From: Duganella radicis
GTDB lineage: Bacteria; Pseudomonadota; Gammaproteobacteria; Burkholderiales; Burkholderiaceae_D
NCBI RefSeq assembly: GCF_009720825.1
Contig: NZ_WNKY01000002.1
Span: 62,001-126,000 of the forward strand
Length of the DNA stretch: 64,000 nucleotides
Direction: 5' to 3'
Of the stretch, positions 1-8,244 are shown one piece after another (the stretch's first letter is position 1; the number at the start of each line of letters is the position of its first letter). A program made the translations under genes and the position numbers. The notes below the pieces were generated by a model, which was not told the origin of the DNA, ran no database searches, and saw only the letters and a program-made list of their open reading frames with translations.

Positions 1-761
1 GCATGGGCCACGACATCCGCATCGTTGAAAATGGCTTGCAGGCGCTGCACGCGCTGAGCACCGCCGCCTACGATCTGGTGCTGATGGACGGCCGCATGCC
101 GATGATGGACGGCGAGCAGGCGGCGCGCCTGATCCGCGCCGGCGGCGGTGAAGATTACCGCGTGCTCGATCCGGACATTCCCATCATCGCGCTGACCGCC
201 AACGCCAGCGACCATGACCGCGCGCGCTATCTGGCGGTGGGCATGGACGGCTTCCTCAGCAAGCCGGTGGACGAGCGCCTGCTGTACGATCAGGTGGAAA
301 AAGTCATCGCCCAGCATCTGAGCCGCGGCCGTCCGTTGCGCCCGACCGACGCCGCGCGGCTGGCGGCCGAGCGCGAGGCGATGCTGGATCAGCAGTTCGG
401 CGTGGCATCGGCATCGGCGGCGACATCGGCGGCGGACACGGTGCGGATCATGCCGCTGGCCGGCCTGTCGCACAAGCATATACAGCGCATCACGCAAGCC
501 TTCCTGGATGAAGCGCCGCGCCGCCTGGAGACCGCGCGCGCGGCCGTCGCCGCCGGCAACAGCGGCGCGGCGACGGCGGCCATCCACGCGCTGAAAGGCA
601 GCGCGGGCTATCTCAATTCCACTCACCTGCACTCGCTGTGCCACGCCATGGAAGCCGCCGCCAACGCCGGCGACCTGGCCAAAGTCACCGATATGCTGCC
701 CGGCGTGGAGGCGGCGCTGGACAAGGCCTGCGCCGACCTGCGCGGCGCGGCGGCCGCTTGA
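1..761 (+). CDS. Hybrid sensor kinase/response regulator, C-terminal REC-Hpt fragment (partial)
   Basis: The window opens inside this gene, so the first ATG visible (position 3) is internal to a receiver domain. Seen: a receiver domain with the phosphoacceptor segment [13 protein letters not shown], the T-A switch region IIALTANA and the K of FLSKPVD, then a linker and an Hpt domain with the phosphoaccepting His in [10 protein letters not shown] (about residue 198 of the visible part). Such REC-Hpt tails end multistep phosphorelay hybrid kinases; the sensor, HisKA and ATPase parts would lie upstream, outside the window. The MFS gene follows after 4 bp. Family assignment is firm; the signal sensed cannot be told. 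Confidence 0.88.
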   Translation, partial: MGHDIRIVENGLQALHALSTAAYDLVLMDGRMPMMDGEQAARLIRAGGGEDYRVLDPDIPIIALTANASDHDRARYLAVGMDGFLSKPVDERLLYDQVEKVIAQHLSRGRPLRPTDAARLAAEREAMLDQQFGVASASAATSAADTVRIMPLAGLSHKHIQRITQAFLDEAPRRLETARAAVAAGNSGAATAAIHALKGSAGYLNSTHLHSLCHAMEAAANAGDLAKVTDMLPGVEAALDKACADLRGAAAA

Positions 762-765
762 ACTC

Positions 766-2151
766 ATGAATATGACAGAAGACACACTTTCAACCCGCGA
801 CGGCCTGCCGCCCGAGGCGCGGCGCCTGGCCATGCTGTCGGTCGCCATCGGCGTCGGCATGGCGTCGCTCGATACCGCCATCGCCAACACCGCCCTGCCG
901 GCAATCGCCGACCAGCTGCGCACCACGCCGGCGGCCTCGGTGTGGATCGTCAATATCTACCAGCTGGCCATGGTTGCCACGCTGTTGCCGTTCGCGGCGC
1001 TGGGCGAAGTGATCGGCTACCGGCGCGTGTGCATCTTCGGCCTGGCCATCTTCACCGCCGCCTCGTTGGCCTGCGCGCTGGCGTGGTCGCTGCCCTCGCT
1101 GGTGATCGCGCGTTTATTCCAGGGCGTCGGCGGCGCCGCCATGATGGGCGTGAACACCGCCATGGTGCGCACCATCTTCCCGGCGCGGCTGCATGGCCAG
1201 GGTTTCGGCCTGAATTCGCTGGTGGTGGCGGTGGCGTTCGCGGTCGGGCCGACGGCGGCGTCATTGATATTGGCCGCCGCGCCCTGGCCCTGGCTGTTTG
1301 CCATCAACGTGCCGCTGGGCGTGATCGCCGTGCTGCTGGCGCGCCGCGCCCTGCCGCACTCGCCGCGCGCCAGCCACACCATCGACGCGCCGACCGCCAT
1401 TCTCAACGCGCTGGCCTTCGGCATGCTGATCCTCACCTTCGGCGAGGGCGCGCACCAGCAAAGCTGGCACACACTGCTGCCGGAACTGATCGCCACAGTG
1501 GTTTTCTTCGCGCTGCTGCTGCGCCGCCAGGCCGGCCACGCGGCACCGATGCTGCCGGTGGACTTGTTCAAGCGGCCGCTGTTCACGCTGTCCGCGCTGA
1601 CCGCCGTGTGCACCTTCGCGGCGCAGGGACTGGCCTTCGTCTCACTGCCGTTTTATTTCGAGCACACGCTGGGGCGCTCGCCGATTGAAACCGGCTTCCT
1701 GATGACGCCATGGGCGGTGCTGGTGGCGGTGATGGCGCCGATCGCCGGGCGCCTGAGCGACCGCTATTCGCCCGGCGCCCTGGGCGGCATCGGTCTGGCG
1801 CTGCTGTCGTCCGGGCTGGTGGCCATGCTGATGCTGCCGGCGCAGCCGACCGCTTTCGATATCGGCTGGCGCATGGCGTGGTGCGGCATTGGTTTCGGTT
1901 TCTTCCAGGCGCCGAATCTGAAAGCCATCATGGGCAGCGCGCCGCCGCACCGCGCGGGTGGCGCCAGCGGCATCGTCGCCACCGCACGCCTGCTGGGCCA
2001 GGCCACCGGCGCGGCGCTGGTGGCCTACTGCTTCACACTGTCGTCCACGCGCGGCACCGCGTATGCGCTGATACTGGCGGCGGCGTTTGCCGGTGTGGCC
2101 AGCATCGCCAGCTTCTCGCGGCTGGCCTTCACTTCGGCCGCGCAGGCTTGA
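766..2151 (+). CDS. MFS transporter, DHA2 (EmrB/QacA-like) family
   Basis: A 461-residue polytopic inner-membrane protein. Seen: the N-terminal segment ASLDTAIANTALPAIA and WIVNIYQLAMVATLLPFAALGEVIGYRRV, which matches motifs A and D1 of drug:H+ antiporters of the DHA2 branch, and many hydrophobic stretches. This family usually exports drugs or toxic compounds by proton antiport; the substrate cannot be inferred. It starts 4 bp after the sensor gene without a clear ribosome binding site, which suggests translational coupling (a second ATG lies two codons in). Its 3' end overlaps the convergent flavodoxin-fold gene by 23 bp. Confidence 0.88.
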   Translation: MNMTEDTLSTRDGLPPEARRLAMLSVAIGVGMASLDTAIANTALPAIADQLRTTPAASVWIVNIYQLAMVATLLPFAALGEVIGYRRVCIFGLAIFTAASLACALAWSLPSLVIARLFQGVGGAAMMGVNTAMVRTIFPARLHGQGFGLNSLVVAVAFAVGPTAASLILAAAPWPWLFAINVPLGVIAVLLARRALPHSPRASHTIDAPTAILNALAFGMLILTFGEGAHQQSWHTLLPELIATVVFFALLLRRQAGHAAPMLPVDLFKRPLFTLSALTAVCTFAAQGLAFVSLPFYFEHTLGRSPIETGFLMTPWAVLVAVMAPIAGRLSDRYSPGALGGIGLALLSSGLVAMLMLPAQPTAFDIGWRMAWCGIGFGFFQAPNLKAIMGSAPPHRAGGASGIVATARLLGQATGAALVAYCFTLSSTRGTAYALILAAAFAGVASIASFSRLAFTSAAQA

Positions 2152-3199
2152 TCGCGGCATCGGGCTTGGCCAGGTGGCCGTCGCGCAGCTGCCTGACGGC
2201 GACGGCCAGCGCGCGCGCCACATTGCGCACCTCCTGCTGGAAGGCCTCATCCTTGTCCAGCACCGCGTGACTGTCGGCATACGATTCGTAGTAGCCGAGG
2301 TAGCGGTCCAGCGCCGATTGCTGGCCGGCGTCGACGAGTCCCATCCAGTTCAGCCAGTCGGCCAGATTGCGGCGCAGGCTCTCCGCGCCGGCCACGTCGC
2401 CGTGCACCACCAGCCCGTAAGCGCGGCCGGCCAGATGCTTGGGATAGTCCCAGCCTGCCAGTTCCAGCGCCTTGGCTTCCTCAGGCTTCTTCCCGTGGGT
2501 GCTGGTGGGATCGGGATTGCCGCCGTCCGCGCACACCAGCCGGTCGATCATCAGCTTGAGCGGGGACGGCGCCTGATACCAGTACACCGGCGTCAGGATG
2601 ATGACGCCGTGCGCCGACACCCATTTCTCGTAGATTTCCGCCATCCAGTCATTGGTCTGGCGCTCAGCGTGATTGGGATAGCAGCTGCACGGCCAGTGGC
2701 ACAAGGGCATGGCGGTCGAGACGCAGCCCTTGCAGGGATGGATGTGCAGGTCGTACGCGGAGGTCAGCAGGCTCAGATCCAGCACATCGGTTTCGATGCC
2801 GGCTTCGGTCAGCGTCTGCTGCGCCCATAGGCTCATGCGCCAGGTCTTGGAGACTTCGCCGGGACAGGTGCCGTCGTTGCGCGCGGCGCCGATAATCAGC
2901 AACACGCGCGATGGCGTTCGCGGGTCCTGCTGTCGCCGCTGTGCGGCCAGCAAGCGGTCGCGCGTGGCCTTCCATTCCACCGACAGGTCGTAATCGGGAT
3001 CGGCAAATTCCGGTCCAGCCTTTTGCGTGACCGGCGCCTTGCGGCCGGCATCGTAATTGCGCCACGCGACCTCCTCCACCTGCGCCAGCGCCGCCTTCAC
3101 CGGCTCGAACGCCGGATCGAAAAACGAACGCATGAATTGCAGGCGAAACTCCTCGCGCCCAAGCGGCGCCGGGGCCTGCCCTTTTCTCACGTCTGCCAT
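2129..3199 (-). CDS. Flavodoxin-fold NAD(P)H-dependent oxidoreductase
   Basis: 356 residues. The start was placed at 3199 because it has a near-perfect ribosome binding site (AGGAGGTGAT directly before ATG); an upstream in-frame codon at 3244 has none. Seen: LLIIGAARNDGTCPGE early in the protein fits the FMN-phosphate loop of NADPH-dependent FMN reductases, and a Cys-rich stretch (CKGC...CHWPCSC) about the middle resembles the cysteine motif of iron-sulfur flavoproteins. VIILTPVYWYQAPSPLKLMIDRL is the typical flavodoxin-like second half. About 100 residues precede the flavodoxin domain and are unlike anything I recognise. Probably a cytoplasmic quinone or flavin reductase; substrate unknown. 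Confidence 0.75.
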   Translation of the reverse strand: MADVRKGQAPAPLGREEFRLQFMRSFFDPAFEPVKAALAQVEEVAWRNYDAGRKAPVTQKAGPEFADPDYDLSVEWKATRDRLLAAQRRQQDPRTPSRVLLIIGAARNDGTCPGEVSKTWRMSLWAQQTLTEAGIETDVLDLSLLTSAYDLHIHPCKGCVSTAMPLCHWPCSCYPNHAERQTNDWMAEIYEKWVSAHGVIILTPVYWYQAPSPLKLMIDRLVCADGGNPDPTSTHGKKPEEAKALELAGWDYPKHLAGRAYGLVVHGDVAGAESLRRNLADWLNWMGLVDAGQQSALDRYLGYYESYADSHAVLDKDEAFQQEVRNVARALAVAVRQLRDGHLAKPDAAIKPARPK

Positions 3200-3263
3200 A
3201 TCACCTCCTGTGTTACCCCAGCTTGACACGCCAGTCCACGCCACTCCGTTCGCTGACGCACAC

Positions 3264-3292
3264 TCCTACAAGGCCACGGCGCGTGCTCCTAC
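3264..3292 (+). promoter_or_regulatory. Tandem TCCTAC boxes, 23 bp apart, upstream of a small stress-like gene
   Basis: TCCTAC occurs at 3264-3269 and again at 3287-3292, so the boxes are separated by 17 bp, the spacing of a -35/-10 pair. The same arrangement with the same spacing occurs upstream of the dehydrogenase gene at 41497 and, degenerate, upstream of the KGG protein gene at 61002. Whether it is an alternative sigma-factor promoter or an activator site is not known. Confidence 0.4.
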
Positions 3293-3344
3293 TCCCCCAT
3301 CCGAAGGCCGGGCTTAGCATGGCATTTTCGAAAGGAGACACATC

Positions 3345-3608
3345 ATGAGCCAGCCCAACAAACCTAGCGAAAAAGGCTTCAAGCCCGGCGCCAACATGCC
3401 GCGGCAAGGCTACGATCCCAAGCAGCACGGCATGTCGGAAAGCGGCAACCACGCCAGCGGCGATCCAGCCAATGACACGCCGACCGGCAACCAGCAAAGC
3501 GCCGCTTCGGCGGCCAAGTCGGTGACGCACCGCGACCGTCAGGCCGGCGCGCGCGGCGACGACTACAGCGACAGCAATCGCAACAACGACAAGCAAGGCA
3601 AACGTTGA
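3345..3608 (+). CDS. Small hydrophilic protein, probably stress-related
   Basis: 87 residues, no hydrophobic segment, rich in Asn, Gln, Gly, Asp and Lys, so probably disordered and cytoplasmic. A good ribosome binding site (AAAGGAG, 7-8 bp spacing) supports the start. I do not recognise a named family; composition and promoter architecture (tandem TCCTAC boxes) are like the KGG-type stress protein encoded at 60619-61002. Function is inferred only at the level of general stress or desiccation response. Confidence 0.65.
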   Translation: MSQPNKPSEKGFKPGANMPRQGYDPKQHGMSESGNHASGDPANDTPTGNQQSAASAAKSVTHRDRQAGARGDDYSDSNRNNDKQGKR

Positions 3609-3610
3609 TT

Positions 3611-3653
3611 CCAGTTTACTGGACATGGATTTCCTGTAAAATGGAAATCCATG
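3611..3653 (+). promoter_or_regulatory. Operator/promoter of the XRE-cupin gene
   Basis: Two inverted repeats are packed before the gene: CCAGT-TT-ACTGG (3611-3622) and an 11-bp-arm repeat, CATGGATTTCC (3624-3634) and GGAAATCCATG (3643-3653), whose second arm contains the start codon. A -10-like TAAAAT lies at 3637-3642, with TTTACT (3615-3620) as a 4/6 -35 at 16 bp. The layout is what an autorepressor operator would look like. Confidence 0.5.
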
Positions 3654-4235
3654 GACATCAACCTTTTAATCGCCCGCCGCGTGCGGGAACTGCGGGACGC
3701 CCGGAGCCTCTCGCTTGACGCGCTGGCCACGCGCAGTGGCGTCAGCCGTTCCAACATCTCGCTGATTGAACGCGGCGAGAGCAGCCCCACCGCGGCCGTG
3801 CTGGATAAACTGGCCAGCGCGCTGGGCGTGGCGCTGGCCGCGCTGTTTGAGGACAAGGGCGCGCCGCAGGACGCGCCGTCGCCGGTGGCGCGCGCGGCCG
3901 AGCAGCCGGTGTGGACCGATCCGGGCTCCGGCTACATGCGCCGCAGCCTGTCGCCGGCCGCGCCGTCGCCACTGCAACTGGTGGACGTGGTATTCCCGGC
4001 CGGCCAGCGCGTGGCCTACGACAGCGTGCCGCACAACGCCGACATCCACCAGCAGGTGTGGATGATCGAAGGCGCGATGGACATCAGCGTCGGCGCGCAG
4101 CACTGGCGGCTGGAAGCTGGCGACACGCTGGCCATGCGGCTCGACCGCCATATCGTCTACCACAACCCCACCCGCAAGCAGGCGCGCTACCTCGTCGCGC
4201 TGACCACGCAGCCCACCAGCAGGAGAACCGCATGA
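3651..4235 (+). CDS. XRE-family transcriptional regulator with C-terminal cupin domain
   Basis: 194 residues. Seen: an N-terminal helix-turn-helix (residues about 5-60; LDALATRSGVSRSNISLIERGESSPTAAVLDKLASALGV) and a C-terminal cupin (about 110-185; WMIEGAMDISVGAQHWRLEAGDTLAMRLDRHIVYHN). In this family the cupin senses a small molecule and the HTH represses a nearby catabolic, transport or acetyltransferase gene. The stop overlaps the start of the GNAT gene (ATGA), so the two are co-translated. Inverted repeats cover its own start codon, suggesting autoregulation; the mRNA may be leaderless because the -10 element ends 8 bp before the ATG. Confidence 0.88.
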   Translation: MDINLLIARRVRELRDARSLSLDALATRSGVSRSNISLIERGESSPTAAVLDKLASALGVALAALFEDKGAPQDAPSPVARAAEQPVWTDPGSGYMRRSLSPAAPSPLQLVDVVFPAGQRVAYDSVPHNADIHQQVWMIEGAMDISVGAQHWRLEAGDTLAMRLDRHIVYHNPTRKQARYLVALTTQPTSRRTA

Positions 4236-4771
4236 CCATCACCGTCCGCCGCATCGATGCCGGCGAAGCCCGCGCGCGCACCGAAGTTCTGACCGAGGCG
4301 CTGTCCGACGTGTTGATCGATTGCGTGGAAGGCGGCGCCTCGGTCAGCTTCATGCTGCCGCTGCCGCGCGCCAAAGCACAGGCATTCTGGCGCGGCGTGC
4401 TGGAAGGCGTGGCGCGGGGCGAGCGCGTGCTGCTGGTGGCGCAAACCGCCGAAGGCCGCATCATCGGCACTGTCCAGCTGATCACCGCCCTGCCGGACAA
4501 CCAGCCGCACCGCGCCGACATCGCCAAAATGCTGGTCCACCGCGCTGCGCGCCGCCGTGGCGTGGCCGCGCAGCTGATGGCCGGCGTCGACGCCGCCGCC
4601 CGCGCGCAAGGCAAGACGGTGCTGGTGCTGGATACCGTCACCGGCGGCGATGCCGAACGCCTGTACCAGCGCGCCGGCTGGCAGATCGCCGGCGTGGTGC
4701 CGAATTACGCGCTGATGCCGGACGGCGCCTACTGTGGCACCACCTTCATGCACAAGCAGCTTGCAGTGTAA
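4232..4771 (+). CDS. GNAT-family N-acetyltransferase
   Basis: 179 residues; ATG at 4232 overlaps the regulator's stop codon by 4 bp and has AGGAGAA just upstream. Seen: the acetyl-CoA binding signature in ADIAKMLVHRAARRRGVAAQLM (R/Q-x-x-G-x-G/A region, about residues 95-115) followed by VLVLDTVTGGDAERLYQRAGW, the usual fourth strand and beta bulge of GNAT enzymes. Family knowledge: transfers an acetyl group to an amine of a small molecule or antibiotic. The substrate is unknown; coupling to a XRE-cupin regulator suggests a ligand-inducible detoxification or polyamine-type pair. Confidence 0.86.
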   Translation: MTITVRRIDAGEARARTEVLTEALSDVLIDCVEGGASVSFMLPLPRAKAQAFWRGVLEGVARGERVLLVAQTAEGRIIGTVQLITALPDNQPHRADIAKMLVHRAARRRGVAAQLMAGVDAAARAQGKTVLVLDTVTGGDAERLYQRAGWQIAGVVPNYALMPDGAYCGTTFMHKQLAV

Positions 4772-4779
4772 AATGCGGC

Positions 4780-5421
4780 ATGGCCCGAACACCAAAAGAA
4801 CACCGCGCCTGGGTGCGCATGCCATCCGGACGCCGGCTGGACCTGCTCGACCCGACGCCATTCGACTGGGACGACAGCGACCTCGCGCTGGGCCTGGCGC
4901 GCACCTACCGCTGGGGTGGACATTCGGCCTGGCCCTTGCCGCTGTCGGTGGCGCAGCACTCGCTGACCGTGATGCGCGTGCGTGCCGCAGCTTGTGCATC
5001 GGCCGGTCTGCAACTGTCACCGCTATCGGCGCTGCGCGAACTGCTGCATGATGCGGAAGAAGGCTTATTGGGCTTCGACTGCGTCTCGCCGCTCAAGCCC
5101 TTCATGGGCGAGGCGTTTAAAACCTTGAGCATGAAACTGGAAGCGGCGGTGTTCCTGCGCTACGGCCTGCCGCGCTGGACAGCCAAGGAACATGCGGCCC
5201 ACAAGCTGGCCGACCGCCTGGCGGCCGCCAGCGAAGCCGTGCACGTCGCCGGCTGGTCGGCGCAGGAAGTGCAGCAAACCCTGAAAATCACCGTGCCGCC
5301 ACTGAGCGACGATCCGCTGCACGCCATCTACGGCGGCACGCCATGGGAACCCTGGCCCCCCGCCCTCGCCGCTGAGCGCTTCCTGTCCGAACTGGAAAGG
5401 CTACAGGCGTTGTCGGTCTGA
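4780..5421 (+). CDS. HD-domain phosphohydrolase (YfbR-like)
   Basis: 213 residues. Seen: H60 (QHSLTVMRV), the H90-D91 pair (LLHDAEEGLLG) and downstream acidic residues match the metal-binding pattern of HD-domain nucleotidases. Cytoplasmic; the closest characterised relatives hydrolyse deoxynucleoside monophosphates, but the substrate here is not shown. There is no ribosome binding site, and a TAAAAT -10-like element at 4769-4774 ends 5 bp before the ATG, so it may be a leaderless transcript. Its 3' end overlaps the convergent glycosyltransferase gene by 21 bp. Confidence 0.8.
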   Translation: MARTPKEHRAWVRMPSGRRLDLLDPTPFDWDDSDLALGLARTYRWGGHSAWPLPLSVAQHSLTVMRVRAAACASAGLQLSPLSALRELLHDAEEGLLGFDCVSPLKPFMGEAFKTLSMKLEAAVFLRYGLPRWTAKEHAAHKLADRLAAASEAVHVAGWSAQEVQQTLKITVPPLSDDPLHAIYGGTPWEPWPPALAAERFLSELERLQALSV

Positions 5422-6618
5422 CCCCGCCTCGCCACCCGGCGACATCGCCCCCTCCGGCAGGAGAACGTCGCGGCGGCACAGCCGGTGGTAAATCGATTGC
5501 AGATGCAATGCCGCACGGCGCCAGCTGACCGCCCGGATCTCGTTCCCGCCACCAACGCGCAGGCGCTGTGCCAGGACTTCGTCCGACGTCACGTCGAGCA
5601 TGGCGCGCGCGATACCATGGACATCGTCCGGCCTGATCCGGACCACTTGCGACAGGATTTCAGTGACGCCGGCATGTTCCGAGATAACGACAGGCACGCC
5701 CGCCGCTGCGGCCTCCAGCGCCACAAGGCCGAACGGCTCCGAGATCGACGGCATGACCAGCACGGCGGCGTGGCGGAACAGCTGCGCAACTTCCTCGGCC
5801 GTCAGGAAGCCCGTGAAGCTGACCCGGTCGGCAATGCCAAGACCAGCGGCAAGCGCGCGCATCGCCGGCAACAGATCGCCATCGCCGGCCATCACGAACC
5901 GGAGCGCCGGATTTGCCTCCAGCGCGATGGCGGCGGCCCGCAGGAAGTACGCCGGACCTTTTTGGTAAGTTACCCGTCCAAGGAAACAGATCAGCGGCGC
6001 ATCCGTGCGCGCGGCCCGGCGCGGGCCGGCCTCGGGCAGGTCGATGCCGTTGTAGACCACCTCGATACGGGCCGGATCGACGCCATATTCACGAATCAAT
6101 TGCCGCCGCGTGTGCTCGCTCACGGCCACCACGGCGTCGGCCTGCGCGAGCGCGCTGGCCTCGATCTGCCGGATGGCCTGGTCCGGTGTCCGCGCACAAC
6201 GGTCGCGTTCAGTCGAGTGCACGTGGAACACCAGCGGCCTGTTCAGAACGCGCCTGGCGGCCAGGGCGGCGGGTGCGGTCAGCCAGTCATGCGCATGGAT
6301 CACATCCGGCGCCGGCAGCGCAGCCAGCATGCCGGCCATGCTTTCGGCAAATCTGGAAGCGGCGGGCAGCAGGCTGGCGCAGTAGGCCGACGTCCCTTCC
6401 ACAGGCAGGCCAGCCACATCCTCGGCCGGGTAGCGGATCGCCACGTGGCGCGCGTCGTCGTCCGCGTGGCGCCTTGGAAGCAGCAGCGTGGTGCGCACAC
6501 CGCCCAGCTGCTTGATTGCCTTGGTGAGCCCGTAGCACGCCGTCCCGAGACCGCCCGAGATATGGGGTGGAAACTCCCAGCCGAACATCAGTACACTCAA
6601 GTCAGCATTGTCACTCAT
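5401..6618 (-). CDS. GT-B fold glycosyltransferase (GT4/glycogen-synthase-like), peptide-conjugate cluster
   Basis: 405 residues; start at 6618 chosen over an upstream in-frame codon because the preceding gene stops 5 bp before and AAAGGAC lies upstream. Seen: N-terminal FGWEFPPHISGGLG (residues about 12-25), the glycine-rich acceptor/nucleotide loop of GT4/GT5 enzymes, and a C-terminal SEPFGLVALEAAAAG with the E-x7-E motif (about residue 295-310) of retaining GT-B transferases. Family knowledge: uses NDP-sugars to build alpha-linked glucans, trehalose-like products or glycoconjugates. It is the last gene of a leftward operon with a GH13 enzyme and microcin-type maturation and export genes; I infer it makes or extends a sugar attached to the exported peptide. 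Confidence 0.82.
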   Translation of the reverse strand: MSDNADLSVLMFGWEFPPHISGGLGTACYGLTKAIKQLGGVRTTLLLPRRHADDDARHVAIRYPAEDVAGLPVEGTSAYCASLLPAASRFAESMAGMLAALPAPDVIHAHDWLTAPAALAARRVLNRPLVFHVHSTERDRCARTPDQAIRQIEASALAQADAVVAVSEHTRRQLIREYGVDPARIEVVYNGIDLPEAGPRRAARTDAPLICFLGRVTYQKGPAYFLRAAAIALEANPALRFVMAGDGDLLPAMRALAAGLGIADRVSFTGFLTAEEVAQLFRHAAVLVMPSISEPFGLVALEAAAAGVPVVISEHAGVTEILSQVVRIRPDDVHGIARAMLDVTSDEVLAQRLRVGGGNEIRAVSWRRAALHLQSIYHRLCRRDVLLPEGAMSPGGEAGSDRQRL

Positions 6619-6623
6619 ATGAT

Positions 6624-8240
6624 TTACGTCCTTTCCAACAGTGCAAGCGTGGCAACCGTGAGCTCCACGCAACCGTCCACCACCTCGCAGGTGGTTCCCG
6701 TGTAGGCATCGCGCAATCCCGGCACGGGGCCAAAGTCATCGACGACCCGCAGCCTGACCTGGCCCGGCCCGATGACGATCATGACCACATCGCCCGAGCG
6801 GGCGTCGGCCCGCACAAAGACATATGGATCGGCGCTGATGCGCCGGTGGTTACCGCGCGCGATGGCGATGTGGCGCCTGCGGAAACATCCCAGCAATTGC
6901 CAGTGCCGGAGCAAAGCAACATCCGGTGCCGACCAGTTCATGTCCGAGCGCGTCGCCTGCACCGGATCGGCCGCCGCATGGGCCGATGGCGGCCGCGCGG
7001 TTTCATCGCCATAAAAAATCTGCACGCCGCCAGGCAGGAGCATCAGGGCGGTGGCGCCGAAATGCAGCCACGGGCGGGGGAATAATTCGGTGTCATGCGA
7101 CGAGAGATAAGACAACACATCATGCTCGCGGCCGCCAAGCGCCTGCGCGTACCGGGCATACAGGCGATCCAGCCTCATCCATGCAAGACTGCGGCCAAAC
7201 GCCGAAGCCAGGTCGGCGGCCTGCGCAATGTCCTTGAGCTCATGCTGAAAACTGAAGTTGAGGACGCTGTCGAACCCGTGGTCAAAATAGGCGCTACGCT
7301 CCAATCCGTGCCCGAATACCTCGCCCAGCATCCAGAACTGCTGGTTGGCATCGCCGCGGCCGGTCTCCTCTCGCCATTGCCTCCAAGCTGCCCGGGCCTG
7401 CGACTTGAGCCGCTGCCAGGTCCGCAATCCGACATGCCGCGCCGAGTCACAGCGGAAACCATCGACGCCAAACTCCCGCACCCACTGGCACAGCCAGCCG
7501 ATCACATAGCCAGCCACTGTCGTGGCCGGCAGATCGACGGCCCCGGTGTCGGGCTTGGTCCGCAGGAAGGCCGGCAGCGCGACATGGTTGTCGCATTCAC
7601 TCAGCAGCCGGGGCAGGCCGAGCATGAGCCGGGTCAGCTCGTCATCGCCACCGCTTTGATAGCCCGGCAAGGAGGCGCGCACCCACGCCGGCCCCCACCA
7701 GTCCAGCAGCTGCGGCGCGTCCAGATTGTAGCCTGCCTGATAGTTCTCCACTTCCACCGTGCCGGCGTGGGGCTGGACGGTGGCTGGCAGGAACTGGCTC
7801 AGGGTGTTGAGGTCCGGATAGCCCACATGCCCCAGCACCACATCGAGAACGATGGCAATGCCGCGCGCATGGGCCTCGCTCACCATTTCCCGGAACGAGG
7901 CGCGATCGCCGAAGTTGGCGTCGACGCAAGTGTAGTCCAGCGGCCAGTAACCATGATAGGCCTCGTGACGGAAGCCGGCCGCGCCCGGTACCCAGCCGTG
8001 TATCTGTTCATACGGCGCGCTGATCCAGATCGCATTCACGCCCAGCTCGTTAAACCAGCCGGCGCGCAGTTTTTCACTGATTCCGGCGAAATTCCCGCCG
8101 TGAAACGTCCCCATGCCGCCGGGTTCGTTGAGCCGGCCGTAACTCCCCATCCCGGAAGGTCCACTGGCGTGAAACCGGTCGGTCATCAGAAAATACACGA
8201 TCGGATTCTCCGCGAACCCTTGGTCCTGTTCTGGTGTCAA
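6624..8240 (-). CDS. GH13 alpha-amylase-family enzyme, peptide-conjugate cluster
   Basis: 538 residues from a TTG start at 8240, 4 bp after the upstream gene's stop, with AGGGA at suitable spacing; an in-frame ATG at 8528 would add 96 implausible residues overlapping the neighbour. Seen: all four GH13 regions: I DVVLGH (133-138), II GFRCDSARHV (nucleophile D265), III GEVFGH (acid/base E307) and IV SSHD (H382-D383), after an N-terminal NPIVYFLMTDRF. No signal peptide, so cytoplasmic, unlike secreted amylases. Family knowledge: hydrolysis or transglycosylation of alpha-1,4/1,6 glucosides. I infer it trims or transfers an alpha-glucan used in modifying the exported precursor; it could instead be trehalose or glycogen metabolism placed here by chance. 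Confidence 0.85.
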   Translation of the reverse strand: MTPEQDQGFAENPIVYFLMTDRFHASGPSGMGSYGRLNEPGGMGTFHGGNFAGISEKLRAGWFNELGVNAIWISAPYEQIHGWVPGAAGFRHEAYHGYWPLDYTCVDANFGDRASFREMVSEAHARGIAIVLDVVLGHVGYPDLNTLSQFLPATVQPHAGTVEVENYQAGYNLDAPQLLDWWGPAWVRASLPGYQSGGDDELTRLMLGLPRLLSECDNHVALPAFLRTKPDTGAVDLPATTVAGYVIGWLCQWVREFGVDGFRCDSARHVGLRTWQRLKSQARAAWRQWREETGRGDANQQFWMLGEVFGHGLERSAYFDHGFDSVLNFSFQHELKDIAQAADLASAFGRSLAWMRLDRLYARYAQALGGREHDVLSYLSSHDTELFPRPWLHFGATALMLLPGGVQIFYGDETARPPSAHAAADPVQATRSDMNWSAPDVALLRHWQLLGCFRRRHIAIARGNHRRISADPYVFVRADARSGDVVMIVIGPGQVRLRVVDDFGPVPGLRDAYTGTTCEVVDGCVELTVATLALLERT

Positions 8241-8244
8241 GGCA

